From Lederbergia galactosidilytica (GTDB taxonomy: Bacteria; Bacillota; Bacilli; Bacillales; Bacillaceae_C): a DNA stretch of 39,010 nucleotides. Within the stretch, counting starts at the first letter, position 1. Every line of letters begins with the position of its first letter. The DNA is taken from the NCBI RefSeq assembly GCF_017873565.1, contig NZ_JAGGKH010000030.1:1-39010 (forward strand), given 5' to 3'. Position numbers and translations under genes: made by a program. The notes beneath the pieces were generated by a model, which was not told the origin of the DNA, ran no database searches, and worked only from the letters and a program-made list of their open reading frames with translations. This document shows positions 16,894 to 24,601 of the stretch, in pieces.

Positions 16894-17719
16894 ATTTCCA
16901 GAAGTCATCGAAAATGTTGATGGGTAAGTGCCGTTTATGAGCTGATTTACGATAGAGTGCTTCAATTGTATTCTTTGCTGTTGCTGATACTTTTTTTCCT
17001 TCTAGGTAATCATCAATCTCTTCATATGAAACTCCTAGTGCCACTTCATCTGGAAGTAAAGGACGGTCATCTTCAAGATCTGCGGTAGGGATTTTCAAAT
17101 ATAAATGCTCTGGACATCCAAGTTCTTTCAGGATTTTGCGACCTTGCCGCTTATTCAAACGAAAAATAGGTACTAAATCTGAGCCACCATCACCATATTT
17201 TGTGTAAAAACCTGTCAATGCTTCAGCAGCATGATCTGTTCCTAGCACAACGGCATTAAAATGAGCCGCTACACTATATTGGGCTTTCATACGTTCACGA
17301 GCCTTTTCATTCCCTTTTGTAAAATCACTTATAGTGATTCCTGCCTCTTGAATCGCTCTAACACTTGCATTAACTGCTGATTGAATATTCACTTCATAAA
17401 CCTGACTTGGTTTGATAAAGTCTAATGCATCTTCTACATCCTGCATATCAGCCTGTGTACCATAAGGCAATTTCAGAGCAATAAATTGATATTTCTGATC
17501 ATCTCGCTCCTGATTCAATTCATCGACTGCCATTTGCGCAAGTTTTCCAACGAGCGTCGAATCTTGCCCACCTGAAATGCCTAATACAAAACCATTAAAG
17601 AAACCATATTTATTCATATAAGCTTTCATAAAATCGATGCTTTTGCGAATCTCTTCATTCACGTCAATTTTAGGGCTCACCTTTAACTCTTCAATAATTT
17701 TTTGCTGGAGCGGATCCAT
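16892..17719 (-). CDS. nadE: NH3-dependent NAD+ synthetase
   Basis: Amidates nicotinate adenine dinucleotide to NAD+ with ATP and ammonia, the last step of NAD synthesis. The 275-residue length is that of the ammonia-dependent form, with no glutaminase domain. The PP-loop SGGQDST sits at residues 49-55. Further family segments are [32 protein letters not shown], and the C-terminal [19 protein letters not shown] 17717-17719 has GGAGG upstream. It lies 19 nt after pncB, the last gene of a salvage operon. Its stop codon touches the repeat array, and no clear terminator was found. Confidence 0.97.
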   Translation of the reverse strand: MDPLQQKIIEELKVSPKIDVNEEIRKSIDFMKAYMNKYGFFNGFVLGISGGQDSTLVGKLAQMAVDELNQERDDQKYQFIALKLPYGTQADMQDVEDALDFIKPSQVYEVNIQSAVNASVRAIQEAGITISDFTKGNEKARERMKAQYSVAAHFNAVVLGTDHAAEALTGFYTKYGDGGSDLVPIFRLNKRQGRKILKELGCPEHLYLKIPTADLEDDRPLLPDEVALGVSYEEIDDYLEGKKVSATAKNTIEALYRKSAHKRHLPINIFDDFWK

Positions 17720-17738
17720 GAAATAACCTCCTTACTCA

Positions 17739-19214
17739 CTATTTTTCAGAATGCTTAATCCGATTTACTTCGTCTTTCACTTTTTGTATATTCTCCATCT
17801 TGTTATCCCAACATCTTTGACTAAGATCAACAGGATATTCCTCTGGATTTAATGACCTTTTATATTCATCCCATAATAATTGTAAGGCCTGTTTCGCATA
17901 AGCTTGGATCTCAACAAGTTCCGGCAACTCATAAACACGTTTCCCATCTTCAAAAATAACATGATGTAAATGAACAGCATCAAAGTTCGTTACAAACTTG
18001 CTAATATAAGTATGGGTGGGATGAAACATTTTCAAGCGTTCTTCCTCTGCTGGTTGCTCATCCCAAAGTGTAATATAATCTCCCTCAGATTTATGATTTA
18101 TCCTATTTATGATCCGATAAACCTTTTTTCTCCCTGGTGTCGAAACTTTCTCCGCATTACTGGAAATTTTTATTGTATCTTCCATTTCGCCCTGCTCATT
18201 TTCAATAGCGACTAATTTATAAACGGCGCCTAGAGCAGGCTGATCATAGGCAGTAATTAGCTTTGTCCCTACTCCCCAAGAATCAATCTTAGCTCCCTGG
18301 GCTTTCAAATGCAAAATCGTGTATTCATCAAGATCACTGGATGCAAAGATTTTCGCATCTTTAAAGCCCGCTTCATCCAACATTCTTCTTGCTTCTTTTG
18401 ATAGAAAGGCCATATCTCCACTATCTAAACGGATCCCATTAAAATTAATGTTATCGCCGAATTCTTTCGCCACTTTAATCGCCGCAGGTACTCCTGACCG
18501 TAATGTATCATAAGTATCAACAAGAAAAACGCATTCCTTATGAGCTTCAGCATATTTTTTAAATGCCGTGTAATCATCATGATAAGCTTGCACCATCGCA
18601 TGAGCATGTGTACCTGCCACAGGCAATCCAAAAATTTTCCCTGCTCGCACATTACTTGTCCCATTAAAACCACCAATAAAAGCCGCTCTTGTTCCCCAGA
18701 TAGCTGCTTCTGTCTCCTGAGCTCTTCGTGTTCCAAATTCCAAAGCTAATTCATCATTAACAACTTGACGAATTCTTGAAGCTTTTGTAGCAATTAATGT
18801 TTGGTAATTCACAATGTTAAGCAAAGCTGTTTCCACCAATTGCGCTTCTACTAAAGGCGCTTCTACTTGTAAAATTGGTTCATTATTAAAGACGACTTCC
18901 CCTTCCTTCATAGAGCGGATTGTACCCGTGAACCTTAATTCTTGTAGAAATTGGATAAAATCTTCCGCATACTGTAATTCATCACGTAAGTAGGCAATAT
19001 CTGTTTCGCTAAATCGAAAATTCTCAATATATTGAACGATTTTCTCTAAGCCCGCAAAAATGGCATATCCATTTGAAAATGGCAACTTACGGAAATAGAG
19101 ATCAAATACTGCTCTTCGATTGTGGATTCCATCGCGGAAATAAGCTTCAGCCATATTAATTTGATATAAATCTGTATGTAATGTTAGACCGTCGTCCTGG
19201 TAATGCTTATTCAT
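17739..19214 (-). CDS. pncB: Nicotinate phosphoribosyltransferase
   Basis: Joins nicotinate to PRPP to form nicotinate mononucleotide in the Preiss-Handler salvage route. The N-terminus (LTLHTDLYQINMAEAYF) and the segment FGTRRAQETEAAIWGTRAAF are family hallmarks. The active-site histidine region is GTHAHAMVQAYHDD, and GIRLDSGDMAFLSKEAR binds phosphoribosyl phosphate. At about 491 residues it is the longer Firmicute type (B. subtilis YueK). I prefer the second ATG (19212-19214), because GGGAG lies 9 nt before it and only 3 nt before the first at 19220. It sits between pncA and nadE. Confidence 0.95.
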   Translation of the reverse strand: MNKHYQDDGLTLHTDLYQINMAEAYFRDGIHNRRAVFDLYFRKLPFSNGYAIFAGLEKIVQYIENFRFSETDIAYLRDELQYAEDFIQFLQELRFTGTIRSMKEGEVVFNNEPILQVEAPLVEAQLVETALLNIVNYQTLIATKASRIRQVVNDELALEFGTRRAQETEAAIWGTRAAFIGGFNGTSNVRAGKIFGLPVAGTHAHAMVQAYHDDYTAFKKYAEAHKECVFLVDTYDTLRSGVPAAIKVAKEFGDNINFNGIRLDSGDMAFLSKEARRMLDEAGFKDAKIFASSDLDEYTILHLKAQGAKIDSWGVGTKLITAYDQPALGAVYKLVAIENEQGEMEDTIKISSNAEKVSTPGRKKVYRIINRINHKSEGDYITLWDEQPAEEERLKMFHPTHTYISKFVTNFDAVHLHHVIFEDGKRVYELPELVEIQAYAKQALQLLWDEYKRSLNPEEYPVDLSQRCWDNKMENIQKVKDEVNRIKHSEK

Positions 19215-19249
19215 ATTCATTAGCTCCCTTTATTTAAAGATCTCGCTCA

Positions 19250-19290
19250 AACGTCCAGCAACTAGCAAACTTCCGGTGCTTGCTACAAAA
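19250..19290. repeat. Fragment of the intergenic repeat
   Basis: CTAGCAAACTTCCGGTGC here matches CTAGCAAACTTTCGGTGC in the 16555 unit, with similar sequence on both sides. It occupies the 83-bp gap between pncA and pncB inside an operon. Confidence 0.55.
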
Positions 19291-19302
19291 GCTTACACCT
19301 TT

Positions 19303-19863
19303 CTAAGCAACTGTTATGACTTTGGCTCCAAGAGTATTCGTAAAATGCGTTAGTGCCCACTCATGGCCCGCTTCATTAAAACTTGCCATAGCATCAGAGT
19401 AAAGGACAATTCGGAAACCTTTATTATACGCATCAATCGCCGTGTGCAACACACAAATATCTGTGCATACACCGACAATATGTACTTCTTCAATTCCACG
19501 TTCTCGTAGTTTTATGTCTAAATCAGTTCCCGCAAAAGCACTATATCTCGTTTTATCTATATAATAAACATTTGTCGCTTGTTTATTCTTTTCATACCAG
19601 TCTTGGAGAGAGCCATAAAGTTCCCTTCCTGCTGTCCCGGCTACATTGTGCTCGGGAAAAAGCTTTGACTCCGGGTGATAAACGTCACCTTTCTCATGTT
19701 TATCAATAGCAAAAACAATATAATCATTGGCAGCGAAGAAATTTTGGGTCACCTGAACAATCGCTGTTTCAATATCTTGTCCTGGCTTCCCACAAGTAAG
19801 TTTCCCATCAGAAGCAACAAAATCATACGTATAATCTACATTCAATAAAGCGCGTTTATTCAT
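19303..19863 (-). CDS. pncA: Nicotinamidase
   Basis: Hydrolyses nicotinamide to nicotinate and ammonia, feeding PncB. It is a 186-residue isochorismatase-fold enzyme with the expected triad: Asp10 in LLNVDYTYDFVA, a lysine in DKTRYSAFAGTDLDIKLRER, and the nucleophilic Cys in VGVCTDICVLHTAIDAY. Metal-binding residues are in DKHEKGDVYHPES. ATG 19861-19863 overlaps the stop of the upstream HAD gene (ATGA). It resembles B. subtilis YueJ, which is also next to a PncB homologue. With PncB and NadE it gives three of the four enzymes from nicotinamide to NAD; nadD is not in the window. Confidence 0.95.
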   Translation of the reverse strand: MNKRALLNVDYTYDFVASDGKLTCGKPGQDIETAIVQVTQNFFAANDYIVFAIDKHEKGDVYHPESKLFPEHNVAGTAGRELYGSLQDWYEKNKQATNVYYIDKTRYSAFAGTDLDIKLRERGIEEVHIVGVCTDICVLHTAIDAYNKGFRIVLYSDAMASFNEAGHEWALTHFTNTLGAKVITVA

Positions 19864-20450
19864 TTCAACGGCCCCCTTAACAGATCCACAACAGCATCTG
19901 TATATTCTTCAATTTTAAGATCTGCCTCAATATTAGGATTTTGAAAAGCACAAGTCCTTAAACCAACTTTTTTTGCAGGAATCAGATCTAGTGCTCGATC
20001 TCCAATCGCCCAATCTAATTGATATTTTTTATGTATATATTGATAAGCATCTACCTCAGGTTTGCGCGGAAATCCATCATCATCAGGACTAACAATTTCA
20101 TCAAAATACTTTGCAAGACCCCACTTTTCAAGTAACTCCTTTGTAGACTCACGTGTCCGATGGGTTACAATCACATTGACCTCTGCTGCAGCCAGTACTA
20201 TCTCGACACCAGAAAATGGCTCACTTCCTGTCTCTGCACGTGCATGATCCAATTCTTTGAACCGATCACGATATTGCTCAGGGATACCAAAATGAGCAAA
20301 GGCCTCCTTTGAAGTTCGCTTGAGCCAGCGAAGGGCTTCTACCTCATCCACTCGATTTCCATGAAACTCCTCGTAAACTGTACAAAAGCTTGCTAAAATC
20401 GCTGGGTACGAATTAAAAATTGTTCCATCAAGATCCCATAATATCCTCAT
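19860..20450 (-). CDS. HAD-superfamily hydrolase coupled to pncA
   Basis: A 196-residue HAD phosphatase with motif I DLDGT (nucleophile Asp6 in MRILWDLDGT), motif II in VIVTHRT, a lysine in FPRKPEVDAYQYI, and motif IV in AIGDRALDLIPAK. A helical cap fills residues 15-75. ATG 20448-20450 has GGTGGAG just upstream; a GTG three codons earlier is possible. Its last codons overlap pncA by ATGA. It resembles phosphoglycolate-phosphatase-like enzymes. The operon suggests a pyridine nucleotide or sugar phosphate substrate, but nothing in the sequence proves this. Confidence 0.85.
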   Translation of the reverse strand: MRILWDLDGTIFNSYPAILASFCTVYEEFHGNRVDEVEALRWLKRTSKEAFAHFGIPEQYRDRFKELDHARAETGSEPFSGVEIVLAAAEVNVIVTHRTRESTKELLEKWGLAKYFDEIVSPDDDGFPRKPEVDAYQYIHKKYQLDWAIGDRALDLIPAKKVGLRTCAFQNPNIEADLKIEEYTDAVVDLLRGPLK

Positions 20451-20566
20451 AAGCTCCACCTATCTCCATTTTATATATTCTAGATTACCATATTTTTAAC
20501 GATAAATAAGCTTTGAAATTTTAAAACAAACTTACGATTAACCATTCGACCATTTTAGCCATATGA

Positions 20567-21256
20567 TTAAACAAAAAATCGGATTGAGAAAATATAAGGA
20601 CCTAAAAATAGAATGTTGAACACAATACCAAGAATGGCAAATAATTTTCTGTCTTTATATTTTACTAAACTTGTAATCCCTAAGCCAATACCACCGAGAG
20701 AAAATAAGAGATTGCCGAATAAAACTAGGGCAAGAAAGATAAAAAGGAAGATACCTCCCATCGTCTCGGGAACAATAGAAGTATGAATGATTAATAAACT
20801 AATTATAATCAGCATGATCAGAAAGAACCATACAGAGATTGCCAGCCAAAGGGAGAGTAAATCAAATCTTTTATACCATTTATCATTGAACTGTTTCCCA
20901 GTTGCGGTGATAGTTGTTGTCTTTTTATGATAAAAGAATGTGGCTAAGATTCCTTTAAATAAATAGTACATAACAACACATCCAAGAGGTATTGTGACAA
21001 GGACATTCCAATTTATATAAAGAACAACTTGGTTTAATAGAAATAAACTAAATAATAACAGTGCACATATACGGCTTTTTTTATAGATACCATAAGCTAA
21101 TCCTAGAAGTAAGAACATATCAACGAACACCCACCACGATAATTCTAAAAACCCCCATATTTGGGATATCATAACTAAGATGAAGGTTAGTATTGACATT
21201 ATCATGGCAATCAAAGCAGCGATCTTCACGTGCTGCTCTATTTTATTCTGTTCCAT
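20567..21256 (-). CDS. Unrecognised multi-pass membrane protein
   Basis: A 229-residue protein with about seven hydrophobic helices and a short cytosolic loop near the middle (KKTTTITATGKQFNDKWYKR). The last two helices, GGIGLGITSLVKYKDRK then LFAILGIVFNILFLGPYIF, recall the double-glycine helix pairs of DUF4190-like membrane proteins, but I cannot assign a family. ATG 21254-21256 has GGGAGTG upstream; the longer start at 21298 lacks one. It follows the 318-residue gene by 49 nt and probably shares its transcript. There is no catalytic motif and no signal peptide. Confidence 0.7.
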   Translation of the reverse strand: MEQNKIEQHVKIAALIAMIMSILTFILVMISQIWGFLELSWWVFVDMFLLLGLAYGIYKKSRICALLLFSLFLLNQVVLYINWNVLVTIPLGCVVMYYLFKGILATFFYHKKTTTITATGKQFNDKWYKRFDLLSLWLAISVWFFLIMLIIISLLIIHTSIVPETMGGIFLFIFLALVLFGNLLFSLGGIGLGITSLVKYKDRKLFAILGIVFNILFLGPYIFSIRFFV

Positions 21257-21305
21257 GTAATCACTCCCTTCTATTTCAGTTTCAGTATCGCTTTGCAAGC
21301 ATCTC

Positions 21306-22247
21306 TTAATCCACCTTTCTGTCGTTTTTGAACCAAGTAAAACGATGCTTTTGTCTATTGATTATCCACTTTCCTCTAACGAATTCATTTGCTTTTAAAC
21401 GAATAAAGTCTTCAGGGACTTGTTGCAGTTTCCGTATGTAACCTTTGGGAGTAATAAGCGTTTTACTATGAGAGTGAAAAACGATTTGTTGATACTCAAT
21501 TTCAGTACTAATTTGTTTTATGATCTCTGTTGTCAATTCTCTTTCGTCATCACTCAAATACTTCACCATCATCGTGTCCTTTAATAAAGATCGGACTAAC
21601 CTTAGTTTATTTTGGTGTTGCATTAACAGTATTCCTCGCTGCCTTGCATATGTTTTGAATTTACTTGTTACCTGTAATAAATGGAGAAAAGTCTTTTCTG
21701 GTATACTTCCAACTTTTTCAATTTCTGATTTAATAGTTTGAATTCTAACCGCATAATCGTACATTTTTTCTTCCAGGATTTTCTGCTGATCAATATAAAC
21801 CAAGATATCATTGATATTTTGAAAAAGTTTATGTTGTTTTCCAAATTCCTGCTCATAACCTCTGATCATTGCTATTCTGATCTTATCTAGACTTTCTCGA
21901 ATCCCCTGAAGAGAAGCTCCTCCTGTTTTTAAGGTATGCTTTATATCATCTCGACTAATCATAATCGTATAAAAAGTTAAATAAACTTTCATACAATACT
22001 CCGCAATATCTTCACTTCTAACAATTTTGCTTTCGGAATCGAAGATATGAAATTTATAAAAATGATCTGCGGCTATTTTATCTGAACGACCACTATAAAT
22101 GGCTAATAATTTGTAAATTCCCCTACCCACTTCTATATTCGGGCTAATATATGCTAGTTCCCACATGCCAACAAAGGGAGCCGCCATGATCTGATCTTTC
22201 CCGCTTACTGGGATCATGATTTTCGGGGGTCTTACTTTATTTCCCAT
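21306..22247 (-). CDS. Unrecognised soluble helical protein
   Basis: About 313 residues without membrane helices or signal peptide. It opens MGNKVRPPKIMIPVSGKDQ. The central part (about residues 90-260) is rich in charged residues and predicted helix (EEKMYDYAVRIQTIKSEIEK, MQHQNKLRLVRSLLKDTMM). The C-terminus is basic (RGKWIINRQKHRFTWFKND). No motif that I recognise is present. ATG 22245-22247 has GGAGAG 9 nt upstream; the earlier start at 22262 is inferior. It lies between the NAD operon and the Tad locus, separated from the latter by a GC-rich repeat island, and is followed by the membrane protein gene. A two-gene unit is likely. Confidence 0.7.
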   Translation of the reverse strand: MGNKVRPPKIMIPVSGKDQIMAAPFVGMWELAYISPNIEVGRGIYKLLAIYSGRSDKIAADHFYKFHIFDSESKIVRSEDIAEYCMKVYLTFYTIMISRDDIKHTLKTGGASLQGIRESLDKIRIAMIRGYEQEFGKQHKLFQNINDILVYIDQQKILEEKMYDYAVRIQTIKSEIEKVGSIPEKTFLHLLQVTSKFKTYARQRGILLMQHQNKLRLVRSLLKDTMMVKYLSDDERELTTEIIKQISTEIEYQQIVFHSHSKTLITPKGYIRKLQQVPEDFIRLKANEFVRGKWIINRQKHRFTWFKNDRKVD

Positions 22248-22339
22248 TACTATTCTCTCCATTCCAGTCTTGACTATTTTGAAAAAAAGACCGAATCCTC
22301 ATAATGACGGTCGGTCCATAAACAATCTTTGAGTATGTG

Positions 22340-22690
22340 TTCAAATAGGAGGAAAAAAGAACCCGTCGGCGACTACGCTGACATCCTGTCAGCAACACCG
22401 ACACTACCACATCGTGTGTGTCGAAAGTCCGAAGCTGCGTAGTTTCGACGCACAAGGGAAAGCCTCCCTGAATCCGCATCACACGAAGGTAAAGTCGTTT
22501 TCCGAGGGGCGTAGAAACAAGCCAACGAACTTGCGCGTGTGTGGTGCTTCGACGTACGACATAGGACGTTTCGGCACTTAGTCGAAGATCCCTTTAGCTC
22601 GCAGTGTCATTTTTACCGATGCCTGCAGGACGTTGGTCGAAAAGGCGTTGCAACAGGACGGCGCAAACTTAGCTATTCATCCACTTGATC
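22340..22690. repeat. GC-rich intergenic island with hairpins
   Basis: This gene-free stretch is far richer in GC than its surroundings. It contains a perfect hairpin at 22377-22393 (minus strand GCTGAC-AGGAT-GTCAGC), GTCGAAA/TTTCGAC around 22418-22450, and CACACG/CGTGTG around 22491-22543. CAGGACGTTGGTCGAAAAGG near 22626 matches CAGGATGTTGGTCAGAACGG at 16422, so it belongs to the same repeat family as the array at 16135-16893. Open frames across it look like chance. Confidence 0.65.
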
Positions 22691-22732
22691 CTTAATTTTG
22701 AACATCCCCATTTATACAGTTGTCGTTCAAAC

Positions 22733-23014
22733 TTACAGGCGAGTAAGAGCAAAGAAAGCAAAGACGATAATGATGATTAAAATCGTAACAAGAACAGTCT
22801 TGACACTTTCAACCTCCACTCTTTTCCGTACCTCGGAATATACGATAAAAAAAACACCTATCAATCCAAACAATATAATGGAGTATTTAATCCATGGGTT
22901 ATCCATGATTATCCCTAGTTGTCCTCTTTCCCCAAAATAGGCTAGTGTGAAGCCTCCTATAATAATTGTACTGGCAAAAAACAGCCAAATAATATTCCAC
23001 ATCCGATCACTCAA
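22733..23014 (-). CDS. Small membrane protein at the end of the Tad locus
   Basis: About 93 residues with three hydrophobic segments: IIWLFFASTIIIGGFTLAYF, KYSIILFGLIGVFFIVYS, and TVLVTILIIIIVFAFFAL. A charged loop, SEVRKRVEVESVK, separates the last two. I favour TTG 23012-23014 as the start because GGGAG lies 8 nt before it; a GTG three codons earlier has no spacing for a ribosome site. It follows the repeat-protein gene by 39 nt on the same strand and is the last gene of the apparent operon. I do not recognise the family. An accessory role to the secreted 498-residue protein is possible, but only from position. Confidence 0.6.
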   Translation of the reverse strand: MSDRMWNIIWLFFASTIIIGGFTLAYFGERGQLGIIMDNPWIKYSIILFGLIGVFFIVYSEVRKRVEVESVKTVLVTILIIIIVFAFFALTRL

Positions 23015-23053
23015 TAAAAACACTCCCTGCCCTATTGATTAGGAAAAAGACTC

Positions 23054-24550
23054 TTAAGGTATGTGTATCTTAAACAACTTCCACATCCAATTCTTATAAC
23101 CAGAGCTGAATTCATACTTGATATTATTAATAAAATCTCCCCATGCATTGAAGTAATTTCTTAAGCCATTATCTGGGTGTGCATCTGGATTATTCCAGTA
23201 AATAATATCTTTATAAAAATCCGTCAGAAATTTGCTTGGGAATTTTTTGGCAAAGTCAATAATTTGCGATTTTTCTAGCCATTCAGGTATGTTTAACCCA
23301 GCTGTCCATCGATTTAGTGGAACGAGCGTGCCAAAAACGAGAGCACTTATTCCGACATTGGTCCAATTTATACCATCACCCATAACCCATTGCTTAAGGA
23401 TTTCCAACCCTGTTCCAACTCCACCACCATATAAGATCCAGCCCAATCGCTTCCAGCCTACTACATTGCGGACTCTGGTCCATAATCCGGCACCAAAGAC
23501 AGAACCAAAAAATGCGACTACAGCATTTACTGCCATACCTTTGATATCCCATTCACCCGTCATAACGCCGATTGAAATGTCAAAAAAGACCGAAACAACC
23601 GAACCACTAATACCTACCTTTAATAGTCCCATCCAACCATTATTTGCAGCAAGGAAACCACTAAAAGCAGTTTTCATACTTTGCAAGAAAGGCAAAATCC
23701 TCGTTGCCCATGTTGTTTGAATAGCAGTACGAATCGCTTGAAAAGCCGGGACAATTCCTCGTGTCCAGGCTGCCTGAATCCCAGTACGAATCGCTTGGAA
23801 CGCTGGAACAATTCCTCGTGCCCAAGCAAACTGAAGTGCAGCACGACCGGCTTGAAATGCGGGAACAAGCCCTCGCGACCAAATAAATTGAAAAGCAACC
23901 CGTAAACCAGTACCAATTTTTCCTATTCCAAATCGCAAACCTTGAAGTAATAGTCCAACAGCGCCTGCTTGAACAGCAAACGCAATTAATCCTCCTGTTA
24001 ACGCTCCACCTACAATCCAAAGTGCCGCATGCAAGGGGTTAAAAGCATCTGTTCCACCATATAAGGCAAAATAGATAATTCCTGCTATAATTGCCACAAC
24101 GGCTGCGACAACGGCGACCGCAATAGAGATAATCCCGCCCACGACTAGTAAAACGATAGCCGCTACAACAGCAACGATAATGCCAATCGTAATAATTAAA
24201 TCTTTTGCCCAATCCGGTAAGGAATCCCACAGATCGGCTAGCATTTGTCCTATTTCACCTAAAAAGTCTAAAAATCCATCCCAAAGATCAATGGCACCTT
24301 CGATTACGCCATCCACAAAATCACCAATGGCATCACCGATACTACTCCAATCCCAATCAAGAGGATTTAAATTGATCCCTCCACCACTACTGCCAGCCTG
24401 CTGTTCTGTTGGAGTCAAACTATTATCATCATATTCAATGTCCCCAACCGTTGTAGAAGCATTCGCTGTAAATGGAAATAACAAAATGATGAGCAGCATG
24501 ATGTATGGAATGATTTGGCTAATCGATTGAATGAGCCTATTTTTTCCCAT
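23054..24550 (-). CDS. Secreted/membrane protein with 19-residue repeats
   Basis: 498 residues. A signal peptide (about 1-31, ending FTANA) is followed by a Ser/Gly stretch, then a Trp/Asp-rich amphipathic part (64-115, for example DLWDGFLDFLGEIGQML). A long hydrophobic, Gly-rich zone spans about 117-205. Residues 217-296 hold four 19-residue repeats of the form QxxWxRGIVPAFQAIRTxI, with Trp at 224, 243, 262 and 281. The C-terminal 200 residues contain two more hydrophobic stretches and end IKYEFSSGYKNWMWKLFKIH. No enzyme motif is seen. Repeats of this kind recall phage tape-measure proteins, but other marks of that family are absent. ATG 24548-24550 has AAGGGGGG. Its place right after the VWA lipoprotein suggests an envelope or pilus role. 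Confidence 0.75.
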   Translation of the reverse strand: MGKNRLIQSISQIIPYIMLLIILLFPFTANASTTVGDIEYDDNSLTPTEQQAGSSGGGINLNPLDWDWSSIGDAIGDFVDGVIEGAIDLWDGFLDFLGEIGQMLADLWDSLPDWAKDLIITIGIIVAVVAAIVLLVVGGIISIAVAVVAAVVAIIAGIIYFALYGGTDAFNPLHAALWIVGGALTGGLIAFAVQAGAVGLLLQGLRFGIGKIGTGLRVAFQFIWSRGLVPAFQAGRAALQFAWARGIVPAFQAIRTGIQAAWTRGIVPAFQAIRTAIQTTWATRILPFLQSMKTAFSGFLAANNGWMGLLKVGISGSVVSVFFDISIGVMTGEWDIKGMAVNAVVAFFGSVFGAGLWTRVRNVVGWKRLGWILYGGGVGTGLEILKQWVMGDGINWTNVGISALVFGTLVPLNRWTAGLNIPEWLEKSQIIDFAKKFPSKFLTDFYKDIIYWNNPDAHPDNGLRNYFNAWGDFINNIKYEFSSGYKNWMWKLFKIHIP

Positions 24551-24601
24551 GCTGAAATCCCCCCTTGATAAAGAGTGGGATAAACGATTTAAATTTAGCG
24601 A

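Noticed and set aside
22237-22482. 81-codon minus-strand frame
   Set aside because: It covers the GC-rich hairpin island and overlaps the start of the better-supported 318-codon frame.
23661-24020. Cys/Arg-rich frames antisense or out of frame to the repeat protein
   Set aside because: They are by-products of the 57-bp repeats in other frames.
23054-24550. Phage tape-measure protein
   Set aside because: There is a signal peptide, the length is short for that family, and no phage structural genes are nearby; the Tad context fits better.
24562-24575. GAGTGGGA as a possible second guaA attachment site
   Set aside because: Only 8 bases match, it lies inside the Tad operon, and it is on the wrong side of guaA for this island.
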